Source: Porphyra umbilicalis | Taxonomy: Eukaryota > Rhodophyta > Bangiophyceae > Bangiales > Bangiaceae | Assembly: GCA_002049455.2 (NCBI GenBank) | Contig: KV918973.1 | Location: 1-64,000 of the forward strand | Direction of reading: 5' to 3' | Length of the DNA: 64,000 bases | In this document: one piece after another, positions 28,641 through 40,320 of the stretch | Position numbering within the stretch: the first letter of the stretch is position 1 | Layout: each line of letters begins with the position of its first letter | Made by a program: the position numbers and the translations under genes | Notes under the pieces: model-generated | What the model was told of the DNA's origin: nothing | What the model saw: the letters and a program-made list of their open reading frames with translations, nothing else | The model's database searches: none

Positions 28641-29058
28641 GGAGAAAATTCCGCTTTATTCTCGCTCGGAAAGTTGTGGGTCGGCCAGAATGCTCGAAAA
28701 GGCCGCACACCCGGTCTCATTGCCTCGATGCACCGCACGACGCACGCACCAGCGACTCTCAGCGCGCCGCTCGGCAGCGGGTCGTTGCTGTTGGTGCTGC
28801 CGCTAGTCAACGTGCCGGGGTGCTTGCCCCGCTAACCGACGGGGACGGCGCGGACGCGCCCGTTTGCAGCCAGGGAGGTGCGGCGGGGTGGTCCGACACT
28901 CGTGAGGCCGTGCTGCGGCCGCGGCCGCGGCCGCTGCGCCACGCGAGTTCCAGCAGTCGATGGCCGACTACGCCAAGGGGTAGGTGCGCTTGTCCCCTCT
29001 CGCTCGCGGGTATCAGAGTGGCAGATAAAAGTTTCTTGAAGAGAAGGCACCTGGCAGT
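28641..29058. other. 3' flank of the C2H2/Plavaka-like gene
   Basis: No reading frame is supported. It contains a run of NotI-like GCGGCCGC repeats at about 28916-28942. Confidence 0.4.
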
Positions 29059-32000
29059 TTAATCCCACGGAAAAAAGGCGTTCTCGTAGTAGTGCATGGC
29101 CCTCCTCTCCTCGACTGACGCTGTGTACCGAGCCGGAAGGGCCTTGACCCCCTTGCGCACAGACAGTTCCCCAAAGTCCGGGGCCACGTGGATCAGCCTC
29201 CTCACTCTGGAGATAGGGACGACCGAGATGGACCAGTCCCCATCTTCCGGCGCCGGCACGTCAGCCGCGTACATTGACGCTCCCCGAGGGGGCACGCCTC
29301 GTTGGCCTCGACGGGAACCATGTTGCAAACAACAGCCAAGTCTGCCTCTCTGTACCGAAGCAGAGCTCGTACCTCTCCGTAGTGTAGGCGCTGTGGGGGT
29401 GCCGGTCTCGCCCATCACCTGTGTCTCGCCCTCGACGGTGTAGACGACACAGTCGAACCAGGCGCCTCTACTCCGGTAGTTGACCGAGGACCGCAGCGTT
29501 TGCAGCATCCGCGTGCCGCAGTCCATCAAGGCCAGGAACTTGACCTGCCCGAGCACAGGCACCTTTTCGTTTGGACCAAGGGCCAAAATGGTGGCCAGAC
29601 GACCAAGGCCCGGCCGCTGGGCGAGAGCGCCGACGGCAACCCGATGCAGCTTATGCACCGACCGCTTTGTAGCGGCGGTCAACTTGCCGCCACGCGCGAG
29701 GGATCGACGACGGCGGCGCAGCTTGTCAGCCCGGATGGTCGTGGAGTCCTCATTGTCCAAGCGCTCGAGCACGGCTTGTGTGCCTTGAGACTGCCGAGCG
29801 ATTTGTGCGGGAAATGTCCTCACAATCTTGTCGGTACGACGGTAGTAGAGCTTGTCGACTTTGTGCCGCGCCTCGTTGCTGCTCGTGTTTGCATTGCGGA
29901 GGTGGCCGTGCATCCGTATCGTTCCAAGGAGGTGCCTCAGAACCTTGTGGACCTTGGGAGTGTTGAGCTCCCCCAGGATGGGGCGGACGTACTCCTTGAT
30001 GAATGTCTCCGCGTGCTTGGCAAGGCTTTCGGCCACTTCGAGTGTCATCGGTGGAGGGGCAGATGACGTCGTCCACATGGCGACGCGGCCATAAAACACC
30101 GCGTACTCCGCAAACATGGCGGTGACGGCGTCCTCGTACGGCGTGTCCTGCCACACGTCCTTGTAGCCCCCCCAGTCAAAAGAGAACCCAGGCGGGAGTT
30201 CATCGTCCGGCTCGTCGCCTTTGGCAAATGAGAGCGCGGGTACACCTTCTTCGCTGCCGAGGGAGAGCGCCGCCGCCGCCGACCGCTTGGCCGGCCGCTG
30301 GCGAGGAGCGGGTGTCTTGGAGGGCCTGCTTTTGACGGCGGACTGTCTCACCCTGTGGGCCTCGGCGGCGTCGGTGTTGGCCGAAGCCGCACCACCGGTG
30401 TCGTCGTCAGAGCCGCTCAGGTCCCTGGATGCCTTTTTGGGACCGAGTGCAAACACTTTGGCGACTGCGTGGGGAAGGATAAAAACGCCCAGCCGCTGCT
30501 CCTCGCCCGTAAAGCAAGCTTGCAGCTCGTTGACGGCAACGAGATATCTGCACCACAACAAACGCGGACAACCGAGGCAGACAGTCAAGTGTGAGCGAAG
30601 CAGGCGACGTAATGTGATGGGTAGAGCACTGTCAGCGCCCCCTTCAACGAAACGACATACAAGATGCCGACGCACAGGTTATCTCACGACTCAAGCATGG
30701 CAGCTGGAACTCTGTGAGGGAAAACAGAGTGCACCAAACGTACCCTGGTGCTGACAAGCTCGCCTTGCTGCGCCGACCCATCTCATCAAACCGCCTGATG
30801 GCGACGCGGAAAACGCCCTTAGTGCCACCGCAGGCAGGCTCACACCCTGCGGCCGCGCACACGTGCGGGTACACACGCACGAGGCCGTGCACCAGCATCC
30901 GCGTTAGGCCCAAGTCGAGGACGTGCAGGACGTCGACACCAATAATCTTGTACATATGAAATGGTGGTGTCGACAGGCCCGCCATAGCGACAAGGGCGGG
31001 CATTACACTGTGCGCGCTGTGCTTTTTCTCCAGCATCAGCCGGCGGCTCGGCCGCTCCTTACGTAGCTGAAAGCCGCTGGCCTCTATCTGGTCTCCGAGT
31101 ACATGGGGCGCGTCCCGGTCCACTGCCTCCAGCGCCTCGGGCGCCACCGCCGCCTCGTGGCGCACAGTGCACATAGAGCATGGCAGTGCGGTCTTACCAC
31201 CCTTGAGACAGAGAAGCCCCTTCTCCTCTGGCAGGTCAAAAATGTAGAGAAGCATGCGCGGAAAGCAGAGCAGGTCCCGATTGCCAGCGCGCACCTTGAC
31301 ACCCACGTGACTAGCTGCAATCGCCGACCGAAACACGAGATACAAAACGCGCTGGAGGATGGCAGAGCGGCGCTTTCTCGAGCGCCCCTCTGCGCCCGGC
31401 TCCTTTCCCTGGTGTACAATGGGAATGTACGCCACCGTGAGCCAGGCGTCCTCCCCTTCCTCATAGACCACTGTGATGCGCAGTGGGTACAAGTTGTGGG
31501 CTGGTGGCACAATCGAGAATCGAGGAAATTTCAGAAAATCCACGAATAAGAGCAGAAAAGACGAGATTCTCGTGAGTAGCCAGCCACAGACCACAAGATT
31601 AACACAGACGAGTGTCTCGACGCCTGATTTTCTTCCACCCTCGCTCTCCCACCCAGAGTGCGAGCTTACCACCAGAGCTTGAGAGCCTACTGGCATCGCT
31701 AAACCCGTGGAACCCGAGCACGAAGCTGTTCTCGTCGGTCTCTTTGATGGCCTCCGCCTCGCCTTGCCGAAAGGCATCTCCGTCCATTGGCCCCTCGCGG
31801 CGGTTCGTCGCGGGTGCCGGGCGGCTGCCACCGCTCCACAGTTTGACCTTCCTAGCGTCCCGTAGACGCCGCAGGCCCAACTCGAGCGCTGGCCGAAAAA
31901 TCGTCTGGTAGGTCTCCCCCCCCTCCTCCAGGTCCGCCGTAAGCCACCCTTCGTCGTCAACGGCGTCGTCAATGTGGTCTTTGAGGGCGTTCTTGAACGA

Positions 32001-32900
32001 GGTCTTTGACTGGAACGTGTCACGGATGCTGAGGAAATGGCCGTCATCAACGGGCATCCCCTGCTTCGTCCGGTCCCACGCGTCAAGTACGTCATACAGC
32101 TTCTCCTGGTCACTGATAGACAGCCCTCCGCCGCCACACTCGAGGAAAAATCGCTCCACCTGTCGCAACCTGTACGAGTTGGAGCATCTGGGCCGGCAGC
32201 CCTTGCGTAGCTTGACCAGCGGCACCGTGGACTCCCAGTCCTTCTGGTCCTCGTAGTGCTGACGGACCTCAGCAACGACTGTGGAGTACTCGTATCCCGC
32301 ATGGGTTGGCTGAGCGTTGTCATTTTCCACCCTCCTCTTCTTGCGCGCGGGGGCGGCCGACTTTCTCGGGCGCCGCGAGTCCGCAATGATGGAGTCCAGC
32401 CTTGATAACGCGTCGTCGACTGCGTTGTCCTCAAAGTCAAACACGTGTCCCGAGCGTCTGGCCTGAGCATGGACGCCGGCACCACCGCTTGACGGCTGCT
32501 GAGGAGGCGGCGGCGGTGGTGAAGGCGGTGCGTCACCGCTCGGCGGCCACCCGTCGCCACCATCGCCACCGCCGCTGCCACCCGCCAGACGTGTGGGTGA
32601 CAGCGGTGGTGGCGGCGGCGGCGGCGGCGGTCGCAGCGGCGGCTGCAGCTGCAGCGCCGGTGGTGGTGTCCGACTGCTGCCACCGCCTGCGATGCGCCCA
32701 GCGGGGGCGGCGCACGCCGCATCGTCGTTTGCTCCGCCCACTACCGGGGGCAGACCACCGCCCGGCTGCGGGATGACGGTCCGGTGCACAGACCGGCGAT
32801 GCCAGGCGAGCCCCTCGTACTTGCGAAATCGTTTGTCGCAGAGGCAGCAAGAGAGGGGCTTGGGGTGGGCCCCGTCGTTTCTCGGCGCGTTGCCCGTCAT
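29059..32900 (-). CDS. C2H2-finger, Plavaka-like transposase gene (interrupted)
   Basis: Large transposon-type gene read right to left. First part (32900-31670): ATG, a C2H2 finger (CLCDKRFRKYEGLAWHRRSVH), a Gly/Pro-rich linker, then SLDSIIADS, VAEVRQHYEDQKDW and GFHGFSDASRLSSSG. Second part (31500 to about 30730): NLYPLRITVVYEEGEDAW, AYIPIV, LLYIFDLPEEKGLLCLKGGK, then CSMCTV and PPFHMYKIIGVDVLHVLDLG. Third part (about 30560-29059): YLVAVNELQACFTGEEQRLG, HKVLRHLLGTIRMHGHLRNA, NTSSNEARHKVDKLYYRRTD, ending FFPWD then TAA. The order of blocks resembles Plavaka/KDZ-type transposases of fungi and protists. A phase-consistent GT-AG intron joins the first two parts; the second junction has candidate sites but is unresolved. 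Terminal repeats of an element were not found. Confidence 0.6.
31501..31669 (-). other. Candidate 169-nt spliceosomal intron
   Basis: On the minus strand the donor is GTAAGC (first base 31669) and the acceptor CCACCAG (last base 31501). Splicing leaves one base of a codon on the left that pairs with CC on the right to make GCC, keeping the frame from SRLSSSG into AHNLYPLRI. The unspliced frame stops shortly after the donor. Confidence 0.6.
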
Positions 32901-33706
32901 GACGCCCTACCTGTCCCAACAGCAAAGGCGTTTGGTACGGAGGGGGGGCTCCCAGAGCGAAAGGGAGGGGATGAAGCCGGCGTGGAAGACAGCCGTCGGC
33001 GTGGGTGACAAGGGCGTGGCGGGCTTGGGCGCGCTAGTGATGCCGTAGCGGCTGCCTCGGGGCGCACCTCACGGGTGGCGACTCCAAACTGTCTTGCGGG
33101 AAGCCTCGGCGAAAGAAATCCTGACTTTGGTTGAGCGCTACAATCAGTACAGGGGACAGCAACACATGATGCTTCACGACGCTGGCTGGCGCGCGTCAGG
33201 TACACAAGCCCTCTGCTCCCACTGGTATAAAGCGAGAGCGTGACAGACCCCCTCCCGGCCCCTCTCTTGCCCGAAGCCGCAGGGAGTGTCAAGAGCCTGC
33301 CTCACCCCAGGCCGGCAATAGCAAGGGAGACTCCAACGTACAGCGCCTGCCCTTGCTCCATCAAAGGAGACGGCGGTCAGGGCTGCCACGCCTCGACAAG
33401 TCAGGAGCTCACGTGCTACTGTCTCCCAATCGCGATGGCAGCACAGAAAAGAGTGGCGCGGGACACGGCAGCCTGGACGGTCCAGGGCATCCGCGGTTGG
33501 AGGCGGAGGGAGCTTGCGGCAAGGGGGGGACAGTAGTAAAAACCCTGGGCACGTGCGGATCACAGGGTTCTGCGCTTTCAGGTGACAGCCCACCTGTGGT
33601 TAGAGCGTCCGCTGTCCTGTGATCTTGGCCAATTGGATGCCTCGATCGTGCATTCAATCGAATTGATAGGCATTGGTTGCGCCACGACCGACATAACTGA
33701 ACGCAA
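32901..33706. other. 5' flank of the Plavaka-like gene; no gene
   Basis: A plus-strand TATAAAG at 33226-33232 is not followed by a convincing frame. Nothing else recognised. Confidence 0.4.
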
Positions 33707-34151
33707 TATTGCTGATCCCCCAATTCTGTCCTCTTCGCCCCGGAACGGTAGTGGAACAGCAAGGAATGGAGACATGCGATTGGTCGATCAGTCGGACAGC
33801 AGTGCATATCGGGCCCGATCTTTACAGAATGTGCCCGTACGGCCCCCGATCGCACATTCGACGCCTTCGTTTTTCTGCACTTTTCTGCGTATCTCCCAGA
33901 AAATCTCGAAGTCGCAACGATTGCGGGCCCGTTGCCCCTCTGACTCGGACTGGATCGGAAGAAAATCTCAAGAAAAAGAAGAATATTGAATCTGCACGGA
34001 ACTGGCCGTTGGAGAGCCAATAGAATGTCTCAGATTCGTGCTTATCAGCTGTTTGCAAGTACTTTTGACCAATGGCTGGCCATTTCTACACGAACCGTAC
34101 GTCCAAGAACCGTTCCTGATCGATGAGGACAGAATTGGGGGATCAGCAATA
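33707..34151. mobile_element. MITE A3 (445 bp, TA-flanked)
   Basis: Perfect 27-bp terminal inverted repeats (33707-33733 and 34125-34151) starting TATTGCTGATCCCCCAATTC; the terminal TA on each side is the presumed target duplication. The interior shares several blocks with A2. No coding capacity. Its right-hand TA is also the left TA of element P. Confidence 0.88.
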
Positions 34152-34282
34152 CAGTGCGTTCTCGTTATAAGAGACAGCTGATTCGGCTCAATATGAAGAA
34201 AAAGTGGCCCACACGGACTGGAATGGAAGACTCGCGACCCATATTCTTTTGTAAACGATTCTCTTATAACGAGAACGCACTG
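34152..34282. mobile_element. Pogo-like MITE P (131 bp)
   Basis: Perfect 23-bp terminal inverted repeats (34152-34174 and 34260-34282) starting CAGTGCGTTCTCGTTATAAG, flanked by TA at 34150-34151 and 34283-34284. A CAGT-type end with a TA duplication fits the pogo/Tc1-mariner group. Confidence 0.88.
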
Positions 34283-34284
34283 TA

Positions 34285-35158
34285 CAGTGCGCTGAAGGCA
34301 GTGTGAACGCTGTTGGGCTGCAAGATCTTAAATCTCGTGCTACCCGATCGCCAGCCTGTCTACCCAGAAAACCTGCGTGCCTCTCACACTCGGCGCGTGT
34401 CGACCCGCTGGCGGCGCAACGCGTGCGTGCCAGCGTCGAGGCGACTCGGTTACGATCAGTTCCGCCGCTGTCGACCCCGCCACGCGGCCAGGATGCGACG
34501 ACTTTCTTGCGGCCACCTGCGCTGACCGCATCCGATGGCGCTGCCCGAGGTCCCCACCGGCACTCTTGAGAGAGCGGACCACGTTTTTCCGCCTTCTGTA
34601 CGGTCAGGGGATGGACGAGTTTTCCCTCCACTGTCCTGGGGACCTTTCGAGTACGTTAGGCCTGATCTACTTGACCGCAAAGCGCTGTGCGGTGGGGCTT
34701 TCTGCACGCAAGGCCGCGCCTTGCAAAGCAGCTCGCTACTTAGTGTGTGACGTCGCGCGTGGTCGCCTGTCTACCTGTGTGGCGTTCTCCAACTGCTTTT
34801 GACCGTCGGTGGTTCGGATGCACGAGTGTTGGTACAGTTTGAAAGCGCCGGCTGCAGCCGGTAGGGGTGCTCTGGGAGCTGACGCGCCTCTTGTGGGAGC
34901 GGGAAGCGGGCTCCCGCGCTGAGCGTTTTCGCGCGTCGTGGTCGCGCGCTGTGTGGGGACGCCGGAAGCTTGGCATTACTTTTTCTTTCGTACCTCGAGC
35001 GCGCCCGTGCTGCGCCGATCGTCTAGCAGGAGGCTGGCCACCGCCTTGTGGCACTGGGTTGGCGAAACTGACAAGCGGGCGGTGGAGCGGCGTTGGATGG
35101 GCCGGGTGGGCTGCCTGGGCGCCTGCGTGGGTGGCGGCGCACGCCGTCGAATGTGACC
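34285..35158. other. No supported gene
   Basis: Open frames exist on both strands but lack motifs. The right part is the promoter side of the following gene. Confidence 0.4.
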
Positions 35159-35159
35159 T

Positions 35160-35165
35160 TATAAG
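35160..35165 (+). promoter_or_regulatory. TATA box (TATAAG)
   Basis: ACCTTATAAGC, 146 bp before the ATG at 35311, a spacing like that of the TATA box at 1355 to its start codon. Confidence 0.45.
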
Positions 35166-35310
35166 CATGAGCGCCATGCGTGGGGGAGGCACACCATCCA
35201 TTTCCCAGTACTCCCACCACAACCTGCCCGTGCCTTGTCCTGATCCCGTTGTGCAGGCCTCTTGCGCTCCTTTCACCCCTGTACGCTTCTCTGCTGAGTA
35301 CTTTGTCGCC

Positions 35311-37544
35311 ATGGCGGGCGGCCGCACACCTGACCGTACGCCTGCTCCGACGTTCCAAGACCGGGACAACAAGGACACCCTCCGTGCTGCTTCTGGCGCG
35401 CGCCCGCCTGTAGCCCCCCGACTCGCCCCCGCGCCTTCCAGTGTTGGGTCTGGCGTCCCGATCCACATGCAGCAGAACCCCTCTCCTCTGCTCGAAGGCC
35501 GCCACGCTCCTGCGGCGGCGCACACCGCGGTGCACCAGGAGGCGGTGACCGCCTGGAGCTCGGCAGCTGTGGGACGTGTCGCGACGGCTGCTTCGGCATC
35601 CTCCCTGCCGCCCATAGCCACGGGCCCGCTGCCTCGTCATCCGCAACTCGAATTTGAGAACCACTCCACAACCCTCGCGGCTGGGACGGTGCCTCATTAC
35701 AACGAAGCCAACCACTCGAGTTCCGAGGAGGCGCAGCTGCTGTCTACCAAGACACACAAGGGCCGCCCCACCCCCCGCCGCCGAAACAGCCTTCCTGCTG
35801 TCCCGTCGCTCGCCTCTGTGCCCGGGCTCGGCCTCGCGTCTGGCCGCGTCGACGGCTCCGGTGGCGTGGGTCGCGCACTGCCGCGACGCACGCCTCTGGC
35901 TGCCCCTTCCGTCGCACGCCTCCCGCATACCAAGACGGGGGTGTCCGAGGCCACCCCGCCCAAGACCGCCCCCAGGGATGTTCCGTATGCCGAGGCACTT
36001 GCGGGGCTCCTCAAACTGTCTGGCCAGGACAAGGTGCTTGGCAATAGCACTGACTCAACTCGTGGCGCGTCTCTTAGTGCGCTGTCAATTGGGCGGTGGC
36101 GCCTGGAGCCAAGCGCGCCAAGATGCCAGACTTGGCCAAGCCCCTCTACGTGCCTGACGAGATGCAGACCTCGCGTGGTGTCGACGAGGCTCCCACTCTC
36201 TCTGTAACGCCCTCGTTGCGCGTGCCTCCCTTGACACGCTCTCAAAAGGTTGCCTGTGCCGCTGCGGCGGACGTTGCCAAGAAGCGCGCTGACGGCCTGA
36301 CGATTATGGTCGGCATCCGCAGGTTGCTCAAGTCACGCACCAAGGCCAAGACGGGAAATGCGACGAAGACCATTGACGTCTTCCCGTCCCCGAGTCAGCG
36401 TTCCGCTATGGTCACGTGCGCCGTTAAGGACCACACCGAGTACTCCGAGACAGAGGCGACGGACTTCCTGCTCGAGACCATTCTGGCACCCCGTCGCGCC
36501 AGCAAGCGCTCGCGCGACGGGGCTATGGAGCACGAAGCTCGCAAGCCCGAGGATCTCGTGGAGCCCAAGTCGAGCAGGTCGGCCGGCACGTCGACCCCGT
36601 CGGCGAAGCTCAACCAATCCATGTCCCACACGTTTGCTGACCTCAAGCGCAACATGACGCAGGCGTGGTTTGTCAAGGTGACCGGCCGCCCCAAGCCGAT
36701 CATGACGTCCGTCGCTGCAGCAGGCTGGCTGGACCAGCGCTCCTACTCCATGACACCGGGGGGACGGGGCGGCATAATCGAGGCCATCATGAAGGGCTAC
36801 AAGCATCTTGGCGTGTACGACCAGCGCGTGCGGCCAGCGGCGGGTGCTGGCTCCAACCCGGTCCCCACGATTTGTCTCGGTCACTACGGACTGGGGGCGT
36901 TGTGTGTCCGGGAGGCCTTGGAGTGCATCCGGGACGGCGTGTCCGACTCGGGCGGGCCGGATCTGTACCGGTACCAGAGGTATGTCGACGAGGTGATAGC
37001 GCATGACGCGTATCTCCCGAAGACCTCTTGGGAGAGGGACGGGATCCTCCTCTGTGACGGGGCGGACCCCCAGCGCGCGGTATTTGAGGCAGAGTTCATG
37101 TTGAAGTTCGGAGGTGACGGTGAATCGAGAATGGCGGGGGTGCCCGTCGTGGAAATTTCTGAGACGGGGTGGGTTGCCGCGGAGGCTGACCGGGCGGGGG
37201 GGGTCGGGGCGGGGGAGGGCGGCATCGCAGGTGATGGGCAGCGCGTGATCGACGGTGGTAACGGGCCAGCCGCCGTTGCCCTCCCGGCGGAGGCCGCGGC
37301 CGCTGCGGCGGAGGCGGCGGTGGGGACCGCCGAGCAGGTGGCGGACGTCCCGATGCTGCCGCCGCGTGCGATGGCCCCGGCCGCGCCGTCGCCGCCCGTG
37401 GCCGCGGCGGTGCCGTCGCTGCCCGAGGCCGCGGCGGCACAGCCGCAGAGTTCCACCAGAGCCAGGGCTGCGGCTATTTTGTCCGCCGCCCAGGCCGAGG
37501 CGGCGGCGCTGCTTGCCCTGGCGGATGACGATGACCTTCTGTGA
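35311..37544 (+). CDS. Unrecognised 729-residue protein with one short intron
   Basis: Function unknown. ATG 35311 has a strong context (GTCGCCATGGCG). The first part (241 codons) is Pro/Ser/Ala-rich and probably disordered. A candidate intron (36034-36077) joins it in phase to a second part of 488 codons. That part has a basic helical segment (TRSQKVACAAAADVAKKRAD), a conserved-looking core (MSHTFADLKRNMTQAWFVKV, then GGIIEAIMKGYKHLGVYDQR, CLGHYGLGALCVREALECI and DLYRYQRYVDEVIAHDAYLP) and an Ala-rich acidic tail ending ALADDDDLL. The core has the composition of a folded domain, but I cannot place it in a family; it might belong to a host gene or a mobile element. No flanking terminal repeats were found. 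Confidence 0.65.
36034..36077 (+). other. Candidate 44-nt intron
   Basis: GTGCTTGG ... CTGACTCAACTC ... TCTCTTAG: donor GT, a branch-like CTGAC, a pyrimidine-rich acceptor. It starts and ends exactly between codons of the two frames and removes the TAG at 36075 in the downstream frame. The alternative is a frameshift between two ORFs that overlap at 36096-36207. Confidence 0.45.
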
Positions 37545-38022
37545 CGAGCAGTGGGTTAACCTGTTCTGTGACGTGGCCAACTGCACTTTTTGACGCTACG
37601 GTACGCGTGCATCATGATTTGGAGTGTGGGGCGACGGGGGGATGGGGGGATGTCGGGATGGGGAGCGGGTGGGAGGGCCTGCGAGCGGGCAGGGGACAGA
37701 GTGGCGCCTGGGTGTGGGTCTTTGTCAGTCCCGTGCTTCTTGGCCGCTTCTCGGCATCAGTGCTTCTTCTCTTTCTTGCTTTCGTACGACAAAGCAAGGG
37801 AAGAAGCTCTATGGTGGAAGGTTGCCATGTGGTGCCGCGTACGTACCACGCTTGTCCCTGAAAGAAACAGAGAACAGGCAGCACCCCCTGGTGCCGGGCA
37901 GCGCAGCACGAGGATCGCACGTCTCCCAATCGCGATGAGATGTGATATCGAAACCAGATTCAACTCTCGTGGATAGTTTTCTCACCTCCAATTCGGCAGG
38001 TTTTGTCTCCGGTTCGACACCG
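37545..38022. other. 3' flank; no gene
   Basis: No coding signal. G-rich at 37620-37700. Confidence 0.4.
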
Positions 38023-38143
38023 CATCCGATGGGCAAATGTCCATCGGATGACCCCTTCCGATGACACCATCGGACGCGATATCGTTACCATCGGAAACTT
38101 CCTCCCGATGGTGATCCGATGGCGTTTGTCCCCAAAAGAGACG
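38023..38143. repeat. Repeat family D, copy D2 (inverted relative to D1)
   Basis: Ends in a 29-bp block (38115-38143) that is the reverse complement of 28500-28528. It holds several CCATCGGA/TCCGATGG motifs. A sequence resembling a tRNA B box (GGTTCGACACC) lies just left of it at about 38014, so a tRNA-derived SINE is possible, but no A box was found. Confidence 0.6.
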
Positions 38144-39505
38144 ATGGGAGCTACCCACGGCGCATGGATGGCTGCCACCTGCGGCTGTCGCTGCACCGCG
38201 CTACTCCCCCCCCCGCAGCAGTTGCCTTTTTCCCGCACTGCTGCCGTCCCCCGCTGTCGCTTCCCCTGGCTGCCGCCGCCCCCGCTGCGCGGCCGCCCCT
38301 GGCTGCCGCCGCCCCCGCGGCGCGGCCGCCCCTGGCTGCCGCCGTCGCCGCCCCCGGCTGCCACCGCCGCCGCCACCAGCCGCCGGCGGGGGGCCCGCCG
38401 CCGGCCGCTGCCTGCAGCTGGCGTGGGGGATGGGCCTTCTTCACGGAAGGGCGCGCCTGCGCGGTGTTTGTGACCCGTCAGAACATGCTGGGGCCCGCTG
38501 TCTTACTCTGTCTTGTGACGCTCACATCCATCGGACAGCCGTTGTTACGTCACGTCAAGCGATATCCAGCAAGGTTACCGACGCACGCGTCATTGTGGTA
38601 AATTCAAACACCCAAGAGTCCACAATCGAAATAATTTTATCGTGGCAATGTGCCCCGCCGGCACCCCCCGCCAGGGCCGCCCCCCGGAGCCTCCTCCCCA
38701 GAGCCCCCCCCCAGGCCCCCCGCCGCACCCCCCCCCCGCGCCCCCCCCAGCCCCCCCAGGACCCCCCAGCTGCCCCACCCCCCCCCCCCCCCCAAAACCC
38801 CCCGCAAGCCCCCCCCCCCCCCCTTCACACCACCCCTGAGAGCTCCCCCCGTCGATTGTAGCCCACCTACACGTCGAATCGACGGGGTGCGTTTTTTTTG
38901 AAATACAACCTCGTTCCACAGCAAGTTAGAGCATGCTGTGACTGTGCTGTGACTGTGCTTTGAAATAAAATTGGATGCTGAGGGCTCCTGGATGGCTCTG
39001 TGGGAGGCAAGGGCGAGCACAGCAATTTTAAATTCTGTGCTGTGAGCAGCTGTGAACTGCTGTGACTTGCTGTGAGCGTTTCTCAAATCCGATCATTCTT
39101 TGGCGCCGCGCCATATCCGTATCCTATTACAGTCACTATCCGCTTATATGGCACCCTTGCGCACTTTGTAGCCCCCTTGCCAGCAATGCATTCTCACGGC
39201 GCACCACGGCGAGGCGTTCTCGTTTCACTTCCGATCGCTGCCATTTTGACCGAGAAAGGGGCTGCTGGGGCTCATGATCACAGGATTTAAGAACCAATTC
39301 AGTTGGTCGATCGCATGAGGGGGCGTACAATTACGGATTTGCTATGACTTCGAGTTCCACACGCGCGTCCTCCAGCGACACGATCCGACACCAACTCTGA
39401 GCATCCTCGAGCTGGCAACCACCAGACTTCAAACGGGACTGGAGTATGATCAGTTTCTTTTCTGAGAAAAAAAATAAGAAGGATACGACGAGGGGTTTAT
39501 GAAGA
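38144..39505. other. Simple-sequence region without genes
   Basis: A 33-bp GC-rich repeat (GGCTGCCGCCGCCCCCGCGG units) lies at about 38265-38350 and a C-rich, proline-coding-like tract at about 38655-38835. TGCTGTGA-type short repeats occur at 38936-38960 and 39037-39078. A hairpin formed by CCCCGTCGATT and AATCGACGGGG spans about 38848-38887. No gene recognised. Confidence 0.5.
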
Positions 39506-40320
39506 TCATTCATCGTTGCTGTCCGACGGGTCCTCACTCGCTTCCTTTTCGGGCCCATTACGACCCCCGCCGTCCGAGCCGTCAGGCCCCTCGCCGTCCA
39601 AGTCGGCACTGTCCCCGCAGTCCACTCATTTACATCCTCCATCGTCCAACACGCCACTCCTTCCGCTGTTCGAGTCGTCGCTCTCCCGGCTGGACGAGGC
39701 GTCACTCCCGTCGCCTTCAGTGGCATGGCCTCCCTTGTTCTCGTCCAACCCAGTCTGGCCCTACGTGGCTGGACAACCGCTGTGGGAAAGAAGACGGTGG
39801 AGTCGATGACGGTGGTGTCGGCGACGGTGGGGCCCAGGACGATTGTCAGCGTCATCGGTGGAAGGACGGATGACGGTATGTTCACATCGATGGGTGCAGT
39901 GTGCGACAAATCCGTCACGTTTTTACAATTCCCCCTGTCTGAGCTGCATTCCAGAAGACGATCGCGAGATTTGTCGATGGTTCCCGTGGAAGTTGTCGAT
40001 CGCGATCCTCCCAGTTATATAGCACGTGACATATAACTGGAGCGCATATAACCGGATATTGACTGTACTGCCCAAAAAGCATGTCCTGACAACCCCTGGC
40101 AGTGACGTCCACGAACAGCGGCGACTGGTGCAGCACATTCATATCGTTCAAACTGCCGGGCGCGCCGACAAACAGGTGCCATATCCACAGGTCTTCGTCG
40201 CATACAGCTTCGATGACAATGCCGCGCTTTCCCTTCCGACTCTGGTACGCCCCCGCCATCCCCTAGGGTCACTGCTGCCACTCCCAGTGGCAGCAGTCGA
40301 GGGAGCCAATGCAACGCCAT
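39506..40320 (-). pseudogene. Decayed PIF/Harbinger transposase
   Basis: Remnant of a second, diverged Harbinger transposase. Reading the minus strand: IGSLDCCHWEWQQ with the first catalytic Asp (40296-40298), then an in-frame TGA (40269-40271), then the same frame resumes with YQSRKGKRGIVIEAVCDEDL, WIWHLFVGAPGSLNDMNVL (second Asp) and a degraded continuation (GQYSQYP). The region holding the third catalytic acid is not recognisable. Further left, an acidic Ser/Asp-rich tail (SSSRESDDSNS, DGEGPDGSDGGG, SEDPSDSNDE) resembles the C-termini of ordinary Harbinger transposases. Confidence 0.75.

Noticed and set aside
38000-38030. tRNA gene or tRNA-derived SINE at GGTTCGACACC
   Set aside because: Only a B-box-like sequence; no A box and no cloverleaf could be traced. 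Kept only as a remark under D2.
38640-38900. Proline-rich protein in the C-rich tract
   Set aside because: Pure C-run composition, open in all frames, no ordinary protein sequence on either side.
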